A stretch of 10,553 nt of DNA from a bacterium (GTDB taxonomy: Bacteria; CG2-30-53-67; CG2-30-70-394), in assembly GCA_024278555.1 (NCBI GenBank), contig JAJRSX010000030.1, positions 1 through 10,553 of the forward strand, in the 5' to 3' direction. The notes beneath the pieces are model-generated. The model ran no database searches. It was not told where the DNA came from and saw only the letters and a list, made by a program, of their open reading frames with translations. Positions 6,601 through 10,553 of this stretch are shown here, one piece after another (within the stretch, counting starts at the first letter, position 1; every line of letters starts with the position of its first letter). The translations under genes and the position numbers were made by a program.

Positions 6601-8760
6601 AAAGCGGATCGGCACCGCGGCCCCCGAGGTGTCGCCGCGCCAGGTGACGTGGGCGTCGCCCGAGAGCGCCCCCCCCGCCTTGCTGCCGGGGTCGTAACCA
6701 TCGACCGCCAGCTCGAAGCCGCCCATGAGGAGGGTGGCGGGCAGGCCGCCGGGGTACACGGCGGCGATCTCCACCCACGGCCCGAAGGCGCCGAGGCTGG
6801 CGAGGTAGCGGCCGGGCGCGGGCGGCTCCCACGGCCCGACGGTCACCGGCCGGCCGCGGTCGCCGGGGTGGACCCGCGGGACGCGGGCACCGGCGAGGTA
6901 GGCCACCTGGACGGTGTCCCCGCCGGGGAGGAGCCGGTGGACCGCGAGGGGCATGGGGAAGCCGGCGGGCGCTGCCGCGGCCTCGTAAGCCCGGCGGAGC
7001 TGTCCCGCGGTGGCGCGGGCGCGGGCGGCCAGGGCGGTACGGCCGGCCCGGGTCAACCCCCCCCTGCCCAGGCTGGCGGCGAGGCCGGCCCGGTCGTCAC
7101 ACAGAAAGGAGACCGGAGGGGTGGGGAGATCCCCGGCGCGAAGGGGGGTGGCCCGCTCCAGGAGGCTCGCCACCCCCTCCAGGTAGCCGGCCGTGGCCTC
7201 CATCCGGTCGGCGCACACACGGGTCTGCTCGGCCTGCCACTTCACGTACCCGCGGTCGCTGACCTCGCCGGTGAACATGGCCGCCGACCCCACCTGGGCG
7301 AGGAGCGGGGTGCGGTCCGCCGTGCGCTGGCCACCGTAGCCGGTCACCACCCCCCGGAGGGTCGCCGCGCCCGGGTAGGGGGCGAAGCCGTCGATGGTCA
7401 CCCGGGAACACAACAGCGGCCTCCGGGAGGTTATCAAGAGGCTGCACGACAGGGGGCCGGTGGAGAAGCCGCGCGGCGGCGGGGTGGCGTCGGGCCGCTC
7501 GGTGAAGTCGAAGCGCCCCACCTGGCGCGCCACCGCCACCGTGTAGGCGACGGTCGCCCGGTCGACCTCGCGCCCCCCCTGGAGGAGGCGCACCACCAGG
7601 TCGCCTGCCGGGGTGAGGGCCGGGACCTCCCACGGGAGGGCGACGTCGAGGTAGCTGCTCGCCCCCGGGGGGGCGGCGTAGGTGGCCGCGGGCAGCTCCG
7701 AGAGGGCGCGGCGGTCCCACGGCCGCCCCCCCTCGCTCAGCTCCACCACCAGCCCCGTCTGGGGGGTGAAGGTGGCGTTCGCCACCCGCGCCACCAGGTG
7801 GAGGGCGGCGCCCGGGGCCAGGGCCTCGGTGAGGTGCAGGTGTTGCGAGGCGGTCTGGCGGCCGGGGAGGGCGCCGGCCGAGAGGGAGGGCGGGTCGCGG
7901 GTGAGGGCGACCGACCGGAGAAAGGTGCCCCCCGGTTCCGGCGGCGACGTCAGCACGAACGACACCGCCGCGGAGACCACCGGCGGTGCGGCCGGGTCGG
8001 TGGGGAAGGCGACGACCCGGACCTCGTGCCTGCCGGCGCTCAGGCGGGCGAGGGTGGCCGCATCCGGCCGGTAGGCGAGGCCGGGGGTCTCGGCGGTGAG
8101 GACCGGGAGGGGCGCCTTGCCGCGGGTCGAGACCACCTCCACCCGGTAGCGGCCGATGTCGCCGGCGGCGAGGTTCTCCAGCCGCCAGGCGAAGCGCAGG
8201 GCCATGGGGTCGAGGCGCGACGCGGCCGGCTCGGTGAGGGTGACGGCGGGCGGCGCGACCCGCCCCTCGGCCACGAAGTAGCGGATCGTGGGGACGGCGA
8301 GGTTCAGGGGGCTGCCGCCGCCGTTGTCGAGGGAGAGGGTAAGGGTGTGTTCGCCGGGCTCGAAGGTGGGCAGGGCCACCCCCCCCTCGTCCGAGCGCAC
8401 GGTGACGTCGGTGCCGTAGGTCAGGGGGTGGCTCACCAGGGCGATGGGGCGACCATCCACGAACCAGCGGATGGTGAGCGGCCCGTTGCCCTGGTAGCGG
8501 AGGTGGGCCTCGGCGTAGAAGCCGGCCTGGTTGCGCTGTACGGTCTGGCGGCCGGTGTGGTTGGGGAACTGGAGCTCCACGTACTCCACCACCACCACCG
8601 GCGAGGTTGTGGAGGCGGCCCCCCCCTCCACGTCGACGCCCACCTGAATCCCGGCCCACGCCGGCGCCGCCACGACGGCGGCGACCACCAGGGCGAGGAG
8701 GAGGCGGCAGATGGTGGCCCGCGGGGGCCACGAGGCAGGGGGGTCAGTCGCGCGGCGCAT
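1..8760 (-). CDS. Giant exported multidomain protein, at least 2,920 residues (3' end outside window)
   Basis: One frame runs from an ATG at 8760 to the left edge with no stop. The ATG is the only reasonable start: an in-frame stop lies at 8767-8769 and the next ATG is codon 186. Codons end in G or C almost throughout, and the residue composition is balanced, unlike the Arg/Pro-rich competing frames. Residues 1-36 form a signal peptide (basic start, hydrophobic core 20-32, Ala-Trp-Ala cleavage site). Next come an Ig-like domain (57-164) also present in the upstream lipoprotein, an FN3-like domain (168-271), a CARDB-like sandwich (281-412), a mixed insert with Cys439, 451, 516 and 554, a beta-rich stretch (about 640-1480), an Ala/Gly-rich linker, a helical array (about 1590-2185), a beta-hairpin region (about 2190-2700) and a helical end (2709 onward). 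I see no LPXTG motif, protease or nuclease signature, canonical Rhs repeat or passenger beta-helix. A surface adhesin, scaffold or secreted effector carrier would all fit; function is unknown. Confidence 0.88.
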   Translation of the reverse strand, partial: MRRATDPPASWPPRATICRLLLALVVAAVVAAPAWAGIQVGVDVEGGAASTTSPVVVVEYVELQFPNHTGRQTVQRNQAGFYAEAHLRYQGNGPLTIRWFVDGRPIALVSHPLTYGTDVTVRSDEGGVALPTFEPGEHTLTLSLDNGGGSPLNLAVPTIRYFVAEGRVAPPAVTLTEPAASRLDPMALRFAWRLENLAAGDIGRYRVEVVSTRGKAPLPVLTAETPGLAYRPDAATLARLSAGRHEVRVVAFPTDPAAPPVVSAAVSFVLTSPPEPGGTFLRSVALTRDPPSLSAGALPGRQTASQHLHLTEALAPGAALHLVARVANATFTPQTGLVVELSEGGRPWDRRALSELPAATYAAPPGASSYLDVALPWEVPALTPAGDLVVRLLQGGREVDRATVAYTVAVARQVGRFDFTERPDATPPPRGFSTGPLSCSLLITSRRPLLCSRVTIDGFAPYPGAATLRGVVTGYGGQRTADRTPLLAQVGSAAMFTGEVSDRGYVKWQAEQTRVCADRMEATAGYLEGVASLLERATPLRAGDLPTPPVSFLCDDRAGLAASLGRGGLTRAGRTALAARARATAGQLRRAYEAAAAPAGFPMPLAVHRLLPGGDTVQVAYLAGARVPRVHPGDRGRPVTVGPWEPPAPGRYLASLGAFGPWVEIAAVYPGGLPATLLMGGFELAVDGYDPGSKAGGALSGDAHVTWRGDTSGAAVPIRFSGLRLEATSDPLVARVALGSAALAGDPVPLILAGHRFTLKRLTLDAGHATADLDLRYPLPGAAAAGVGAVLPLERVEVVSGGEFVAERRLPDDLPDLYPYVRPGMVVPYGNDITLKLAGARVVADLSPHLGYTGHGGQGPAWQGVALVGGAVRVAVHARDDLPFTHDADESRTGLFETLDPATAFLYGRFARLDLSPVGRLTGEVEVVPAPQAPPFFGGAPSPEPMRLQDPMGFSLAVTGGVFTLDGNGVGGLDLAGRLHLPSGYQADPIPFAHLRRAPTGSSFSTEPLATGLGPLQLGGLTYHPAEARLVLPGGAPEVAGGLHVPPPAHLLAIPESGEAADAWIGGVEQESEGRGGLHLTGGVVDLPWPEAPPLPSRAPGDGGGGAGFPSLHLQGATPMGDALRAWDQRAAFVLDSTGVNGLWLLARDTKLRKVAGFRARIRGAVVEFADSAVARSTIEGDLLVPYPVGLAFGFKGEVAAGGQILVAPDGLTPPDAAAGWPLRYWAATLFPDTAAGHLPGVVLDGPGERIVVNHAGLDLDVPDAYGGTELLADGAAHPFTVSLDILPDGNIGYDGQPRGDPPIDPAPGLRFLGTPFDPELPPNARPGATAISFRRYTGDHRPPAADAAPTREWRVRLDGRVHFGLFKSRRVSIFHTPLGAMVPYVEPHTKDGEPIVGDPGGAIYIDATLKFLNTYGTPDSMVEARLSGSADAGAYRRQYGEGKPKQFKAFVGKATVEVLGALSFTGLAEVGQYRASDGTLTAYEKVGAGSGVDIVKAALAALHIGETSARLGGSVAGEVTGAEGVGAEVINVATEAAAFASSVVTTVAAAAATGASAGGASGVGVEEVRALVGNGLSLAGASVDLLKALYLSPELFKPSPLDTDPEYVAMELADIAIEAANMGVQFDEITPEQAAGLVLQTLDTALPILQRMAFPPDEMADRQVDLALQVARVLVTAARAAVERHTIDTATAWELADESVNVVRRYAEIEGANPQLAALPLAVALAETGVNIGKGLNAGEPVDVADLVDLADTVSEFVCAHPKVGAPLTGGDPPLMTHRDFANTAVVSRQAIASLKEFVDSGTADPAAVADALADLLNPLAGSGGGAVQCGGQVARVDYGEVDAQVKALLRLAQTSLRGVTVVPQGDLKTAEWGVDLVASAAAAVKAVAPETVRFDEVRALRHLKLALRELGDNDLPAVQALQVGAKLALPARVAVARLGADRHKAALYADIVGGLLEALLPLADPGHWDDLAPWGSSMEGVADHLLDLPGVENEPNLYYGLLFARDLFQFVGVYGRGVQIHRIPEYLGTLVDLVELLIQADEEGVVSASLARGEPVQVAWAGSDVDLARILPAAAPGGLGEPLRVTAALLRGLLGVFEAGGLTPSVVAQMLDEVARAYQPAGEVTAPLAAALRATDPVWSEVAPDQTYPATLEGLLVAELGQATDPASRAAVDRALYALRQPPGAKVGVWVTRAGGGVRSVHQVSADGVTRTLDLEMGEIFTVRYPDDHPDHPGLREVHILPGVGGLAEAELRDLVAIEANRANEATVQEREYLAPDGFRVRYSRQQGEVVKVEALHAAGTFVPYRLLRVTSPPSRGGGGADLTGEILEAQWVDGAGRHLTYEPQRGFVAIEGPTASTREIRAVSGDGTAPSRLADIPLDGRLLVYEGPVAGHPEWRVEYTEGFGAVRVSEGESYDLIAFEPATPPAAPGDLLFTGALLERRNVLADGTSRLYLPGQFAAATTPDGASEVYALPEVPAGTAVPAPSAPMDTGPLLFRGTPAGDVVDATGASLFGDRTAAGTATEQLGFAEVVDVEQMVRDQQGSAGLTEEQIAQRVDAQMGALAGLTVARTGDGSLQLQGADGRPILATGHDTVTVRPGSAGARTERLVDGARVTAWADQEGEHTRTTTPLADGTVAVEEHVTRPGGEVETVRTTAAETTHRLTTRGGLEVVEIERADTTRYHAEYDPTAPAVAYDGPPGEIVPPAQDDPSYAHKTAFLNGLERARAAYGRTPSVTGGRTLFSLWEEMQLKGWAIDGVEPGILTTMAAGLSSLVDEALAQVEAQASAVDTVAGWLAGTPAANPVRDILDDIALAQQLGLTVADRVGARLGLALRRTYLALRDRIAAPDSAGRSADASRLLDLDAFIQMGVVDPELVYGAGNMATAFESDIALLCQATRAEYDRLDGLLQDRNRVFIDA
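661..2193 (-). other. Beta-hairpin-rich region of the giant protein (residues 2190-2700)
   Basis: The region consists of short alternating strands joined by Asp-Gly, Gly-Asp or Pro-Gly turns: VGVWVTRAGGG, EIFTVRYPDDHPDHPG, FRVRYSRQQGEVVKVEAL, LLVYEGPVAGHPEWRVEYTEG. Near the end there is a Thr/Glu-rich ladder (about 2595-2690) with pieces such as RTTTPLADGTVAVEE and VTRPGGEVETVRTT. Two short helical breaks interrupt it (2248-2270 and 2535-2565, the latter containing LTEEQIAQRVDAQMGAL). The look is distantly like Rhs/YD shells, but the YDxxGRLxxV signature is missing, so no family is assigned. Confidence 0.45.
2194..3993 (-). other. Alpha-helical array in the giant protein (about residues 1590-2189)
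   Basis: The segment is a run of Leu/Ala/Val-rich amphipathic helices of about 15-22 residues separated by Pro, Gly or Asp turns, for example VDVADLVDLADTVSEFV, VDAQVKALLRLAQTSL, LYADIVGGLLEALLPL, YLGTLVDLVELLIQA and VTAALLRGLLGVFEAGG. This is the appearance of an alpha-solenoid such as HEAT or ARM type, but no repeat consensus is evident. Cys1760 and Cys1831 lie in or near loops. Such arrays usually bind proteins; a partner cannot be named. Confidence 0.45.
4321..6735 (-). repeat. Long beta-rich stretch with weak repeats of about 204 residues (residues 676-1480)
   Basis: The stretch is dominated by short strands and Gly/Pro/Asp turns with few predicted helices. A recurring unit is a Phe- or Val-centred strand, a short turn, then an amphipathic strand ending in Leu-x-x-Pro. 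It is seen as FTLKRLT...LDLRYPLP (757-780), FTLDGNG...LAGRLHLP (963-982) and VEFADSA...IEGDLLVP (1167-1186). The closing prolines at 778, 982 and 1186 are each 204 residues apart. Identity between units is low, so they could be diverged domains or a coincidence of a common strand pattern. The composition suggests an elongated beta-structure. After residue 1290 the pattern changes to longer charged strands (VRLDGRVHFGLFKSRR, then LKFLNTYGTPDS) without a clear match to the earlier units. Confidence 0.45.
7525..7920 (-). other. CARDB-like beta-sandwich (residues 281-412 of the giant protein)
   Basis: The segment contains LHLVARVANATF (320-331), then LVVELSEGG, DVALPWEVP, DLVVRLLQGGREVD and TVAYTVAVA. 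This order (a strand ending in an Asn-containing turn, a strand with a charged turn, a W-x-V strand, then a final hydrophobic strand) resembles CARDB-type adhesion modules, in which extracytoplasmic proteins extend the chain. No calcium site or carbohydrate site is evident. It is a structural guess only. Confidence 0.4.
7948..8259 (-). other. FN3/Ig-like domain (residues 168-271 of the giant protein)
   Basis: After a Pro-rich boundary, the segment has the strand and core pattern of a fibronectin type III-like fold: a Pro-initiated strand (PPAVTLTEPA), a core Trp in LRFAWRLEN, a Tyr in GRYRVEVVS, then GLAYRPDAATLARLSAGRHEVRVVAFPTD and a final strand VVSAAVSFVL, given here in pieces. Trp in strand B and the L-x-x-G-x-H-x-V-x-V-x-A segment are typical of periplasmic and surface FN3 modules. 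The assignment is by eye. Confidence 0.6.
8269..8592 (-). repeat. Ig-like domain, copy in the giant protein (residues 57-164)
   Basis: The segment carries, in order, LRYQGNGPL (87-95), Trp99, VDGRP (101-105), LPTFEPG (130-136), HTLTLSL (138-144) and YFV (161-163). Aligned by eye with the lipoprotein copy, 16 of the first 30 residues after LRY are identical, and 12 of the next 28, with one gap. The spacing between landmarks is also kept: Tyr to Trp is ten residues in both, and Trp to Phe of the FEPG motif is 33 or 34. The strand pattern and single central Trp suggest an Ig-like beta-sandwich. I cannot name the family. Confidence 0.8.
8653..8760 (-). other. Signal peptide of the giant protein
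   Basis: The segment starts Met-Arg-Arg and has a long polar n-region, then a hydrophobic run LLLALVVAAVVAAP, then Ala-Trp-Ala at residues 34-36. This matches Sec signal peptidase I substrates (small residues at -3 and -1). There is no lipobox cysteine at the end of the core, so the product should be released into the periplasm rather than lipidated. The two Arg at positions 2-3 are far from the core and lack the Tat consensus. The n-region is longer than usual because the gene begins inside its upstream neighbour. Confidence 0.8.
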
Positions 8761-9241
8761 CGAGGGTCACGAAGTAGTGGATGGCCGGGAGGTCGAAGGC
8801 GACCTGCGGCGCGAGGATAGAGAGGGTCACGGTGTGGGGTCCGGGCTCGAAGGTGGGGAGCACCGTGGTCGGGGCGAGGGGGAGGCGGAGGGTGCTGCCG
8901 TGGGTGATGATCTGGTTCACCAGCTCCACCGGCCGGCCGTCGACCCGCCACTCGGCGCGCAGGGAGCCGCTGCCGCGGTAGCGGAGGATCGCGGTGGCCG
9001 CGAGGCGGCTGTCCCGGGGGAGGGTGATCGTGCCGAAGCCGTTGTCGAAGACCAGCTCCAGCCGCTCGACCCGCAGGGGGCCCGGGGTGGTGGTGCCGGT
9101 GATCACGGCGCCGGGCGCCGCCGCCGGCGGGGCGTGGTCGCGGGTCGCGCCGGGCGCGGCGCAGGCGGCCAGGGCGACGGCGAGGGCGACGGCGGTCGCG
9201 CCCATGGCGAGCCGCCGGAGGCTTTGCGCGGCGGCGCTCAC
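8744..9241 (-). CDS. Small lipoprotein with one Ig-like domain matching the downstream giant protein
   Basis: This is a 165-residue predicted lipoprotein. The GTG at 9241 is preferred because it follows a GGGAGG ribosome binding site by seven bases and forms a GTGA overlap with the barrel stop. GTGs at 9244 and 9256 and an ATG at 9205 are alternatives; the ATG would remove the Arg9-Arg10 pair. The N-terminus has positive charge, a hydrophobic core (residues 11-24) and the lipobox Leu-Ala-Ala-Cys27. Position +2 is Ala rather than Asp, which in enterobacterial rules favours the outer membrane. A Pro/Ala/Thr-rich linker (28-55) leads to a beta-rich domain (56-160) with the landmarks LRYRGSG, Trp98, VDGRP (100-104), LPTFEPG (128-134) and YFV (156-158). 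The same landmarks occur in order near the N-terminus of the downstream giant protein. The stop lies inside that gene, so the two are probably translationally coupled. A partner, chaperone or anchor for the giant protein is plausible but inferred. Confidence 0.85.
   Translation of the reverse strand: MSAAAQSLRRLAMGATAVALAVALAACAAPGATRDHAPPAAAPGAVITGTTTPGPLRVERLELVFDNGFGTITLPRDSRLAATAILRYRGSGSLRAEWRVDGRPVELVNQIITHGSTLRLPLAPTTVLPTFEPGPHTVTLSILAPQVAFDLPAIHYFVTLDAPRD
8762..9076 (-). repeat. Ig-like domain, copy in the lipoprotein (residues 56-160)
   Basis: This is the partner copy of the domain in the giant protein. Landmarks are LRYRGSGSL (86-94), Trp98, VDGRP (100-104), LPTFEPG (128-134), HTVTLSI (136-142) and YFV (156-158). 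It fills almost the whole mature lipoprotein after a flexible linker, so the lipoprotein is in effect one lipid-tethered copy. The DNA copies have diverged, so this is an old duplication within the operon rather than a recent tandem repeat. Confidence 0.8.
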
Positions 9242-10553
9242 CACCCCACCTCCCACCCCCAGCCGAAGCGGTACGGGGCGCCGAGGTTGAGGGTGACCAG
9301 GGTGGTGTACTGCTCCTGGTCATTGGCCGGGTCGACCCGGTCCTCGACCCGGTTGTAGTCGGCGGCGAGGGCGAGCTGCACGGTGGCCCATCCGAGGCAG
9401 ACCCGTTTGAGGAGGGGCTGGAGGTTCCACGACAGGCGCACCGAGCCGTTGGTGGTGCGGGTGTCCACCGACCGGTCCGAGGCATCGGCCCGCTGGTAGG
9501 AGCCCTGGCCCGAGAGGTCGATCACATCCGGCCACACCGGCACCGCGAGGGTGAGGGAGGCGAGACGCGACCGGTTGGTCTTCCCGCCGCTCTCGTTCTC
9601 GCTGTAGGAGAGGGACGGGGCGAGGGAGAGGGGGCCGGTGTTGACCCCGCCGGCAAGGACCACGTTGCGGGTCTCGGTGTCGCGATCGGCGGCGAGGCGG
9701 TCGTCGAGGAGGCCGACGGTGGTGGTGAGTGAGGCGTTCCAGATCCCCTTGGCGTAGGTGAGGCCGAGGGAGAGGTCGTGCTGGAGGTTCTTCACCCCGG
9801 CGGCCCCGGCCGGCTCGTCGCGGCTGTCCTGGAGGCCGAGGTTGTAGCCGAGGTTGAGGGCCGGCCACCCGGCCGGCGCCAGGCCGAGGGTGGTCCCGGC
9901 GCGGGTCGAGGTGACCACCGGCCGGCTCGGGTCGCCGTCCACGTTGTCCTCGGCGTAGCTGCCGTTGAGGGCCAGAGAGGCGACCCCGAGGGTCGAGGTG
10001 AGGCTCGCCTCAACCGCCTGGCGGTCGCCGGTGAAGTTGGGGTTGGCGATGGAGCGGAAGTCGGAGCCGTAGCGCAGGAGGTGGGTCGAGAGGGCGCCGA
10101 TCCCCACATCGCGCGACAGGCTCAGCTCGTACGCCCGGTCCGACACCTTGCCAGGGCCCCCGGTCGTGTCGGCGTCGAAGGCGCTCGCGGCGACCTCACC
10201 GTCGAGGGTGAAGCCGAGGAGATCGCCGGTCACCTTCAGGCCGACGGCGTCACCGCGGGCGGGGGCGTCGCGGCTGCCGGTGTTGAAGCCGCCGCCCCCC
10301 TTGAGCTCGCCGGTCACCGCGCTCAGGTGGAGGGTGAGGTTCTCGCCGGCGAGGAGCCCCGTCTTCACCGCCGCGCCGTACACCTGATCACCGCCGAAGG
10401 AGAGCCCCGGATCGAACCCCTCCACCGTCGCCGCGTTGACCGTGAAGAGGTGGGCCTCGACCCGATGGTAGCGGAGGCGGAGCTGGGCGCCGCGGCGGGC
10501 GAAGCCGGCGACCGTGAGGGGGGTCTCGGAGAGGGAGAGGTCGCCGAGGTCGA
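9238..10553 (-). CDS. Predicted outer-membrane beta-barrel protein (5' end outside window)
   Basis: The frame is open from the right edge to a TGA at 9238-9240, giving 437 visible residues without the N-terminus. The protein looks like a transmembrane beta-barrel in the outer membrane: strand-like stretches of alternating hydrophobic and polar residues (such as LTLHLSAVTGEL, LSLGLTYAKGIWNASLTTTVGLL and LASLTLAVPVWPDVIDLSG taken piecewise) are separated by short turns rich in Asp, Gly, Asn and Ser. It ends in GWGWEVGW, and a C-terminal aromatic residue is a known feature of barrels inserted by the BAM machinery. Roughly eighteen or more strands fit in the visible part, but this was not computed. 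I do not recognise a named family such as TonB receptor, usher or LptD. A GTG at 10425 could serve as a start, but the same frame continues upstream with strand-like sequence, so it is an internal Val. Its stop overlaps the lipoprotein start, so it is the upstream member of the operon. Confidence is high for coding and good for barrel; function is unknown. Confidence 0.85.
   Translation of the reverse strand, partial: DLGDLSLSETPLTVAGFARRGAQLRLRYHRVEAHLFTVNAATVEGFDPGLSFGGDQVYGAAVKTGLLAGENLTLHLSAVTGELKGGGGFNTGSRDAPARGDAVGLKVTGDLLGFTLDGEVAASAFDADTTGGPGKVSDRAYELSLSRDVGIGALSTHLLRYGSDFRSIANPNFTGDRQAVEASLTSTLGVASLALNGSYAEDNVDGDPSRPVVTSTRAGTTLGLAPAGWPALNLGYNLGLQDSRDEPAGAAGVKNLQHDLSLGLTYAKGIWNASLTTTVGLLDDRLAADRDTETRNVVLAGGVNTGPLSLAPSLSYSENESGGKTNRSRLASLTLAVPVWPDVIDLSGQGSYQRADASDRSVDTRTTNGSVRLSWNLQPLLKRVCLGWATVQLALAADYNRVEDRVDPANDQEQYTTLVTLNLGAPYRFGWGWEVGW
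9249..9254 (-). promoter_or_regulatory. Ribosome binding site for the lipoprotein gene
   Basis: GGGAGG on the minus strand lies within the last codons of the barrel gene, seven bases before the GTG at 9241. It is the reason for choosing that start over the longer GTG at 9256, which would have this site downstream of it. No comparable purine-rich site precedes the ATG of the giant gene at 8760. Confidence 0.6.

Noticed and set aside
4952-6832. Long minus-strand frames such as 4952-6832, 7097-8731 and 1994-2836
   Set aside because: The products are extreme Arg/Pro/Gly-rich sequences, typical of out-of-frame reading in high-GC DNA, and they overlap the giant gene, which has normal composition and a signal peptide.
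1-8760. Type V autotransporter or two-partner secretion exoprotein
   Set aside because: No parallel beta-helix repeats, filamentous haemagglutinin-type N-terminal domain or extended signal peptide is visible. The C-terminus is not available, so a fused barrel cannot be excluded, but nothing visible supports it.
3424-8820. A 1,798-codon open frame on the plus strand, and a similar 865-codon one at 613-3210
   Set aside because: Both are exactly codon-in-register antisense shadows of the giant gene. Stops there would need TTA, CTA or TCA codons in the real gene, which GC-rich genes avoid. Their products are implausible strings rich in Gly, Arg, His and Glu without a signal peptide or known motif.
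9242-9256. Longer start of the lipoprotein at GTG 9256
   Set aside because: It would add five residues (Met then Gly-Gly-Gly-Val) and place the GGGAGG site inside the coding sequence. The GTG at 9241 has correct spacing to that site and a GTGA overlap with the barrel stop.
1-10553. tRNA, rRNA, CRISPR array, insertion sequence or terminator
   Set aside because: I saw no tRNA-like or rRNA-like segment, regular short direct repeats, terminal inverted repeats or stem-loop followed by T-run. The window is continuous coding sequence.

Overview
The window is very GC-rich (about 70 % or more, judged by eye) and is coding from edge to edge on the minus strand. Codons in the chosen frames end almost always in G or C. 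A lipoprotein signal, a Sec-type signal peptide and a predicted outer-membrane beta-barrel point to a diderm (Gram-negative) bacterium. A high-GC proteobacterium or deltaproteobacterium-like lineage is my guess, but nothing here fixes the taxon. I see no RNA gene, mobile element, CRISPR array or intergenic gap.

Layout, in the direction of transcription (right to left): (1) bases 10553-9238, the C-terminal 437 residues of a predicted outer-membrane beta-barrel whose 5' end lies beyond the right edge; (2) bases 9241-8744, a 165-residue lipoprotein whose GTG start overlaps the barrel stop as GTGA; (3) bases 8760-1, a giant exported protein starting 17 bases inside the lipoprotein gene. Gene 3 stays open for 2,920 codons to the left edge, so its C-terminus is missing.

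The giant protein reads as: a signal peptide; an Ig-like domain closely matching the one that makes up most of the lipoprotein; an FN3-like domain; a CARDB-like beta-sandwich; a cysteine-containing helical insert; a long beta-rich stretch with a weak spacing of about 204 residues; an Ala/Gly-rich linker; a long alpha-helical array; a second beta-rich region of short hairpins; and a second helical region running off the window. I recognise no catalytic domain and give no gene symbols.

The overlapping starts and stops imply one translationally coupled operon. The common domain in the lipoprotein and the giant protein, next to a barrel, suggests an outer-membrane or cell-surface assembly: the barrel as pore or anchor, the lipoprotein as periplasmic or surface partner, and the giant protein as the exported structural or effector component. 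That joint role is inference. The visible facts are the gene order, the overlaps, the targeting signals and the repeated domain.
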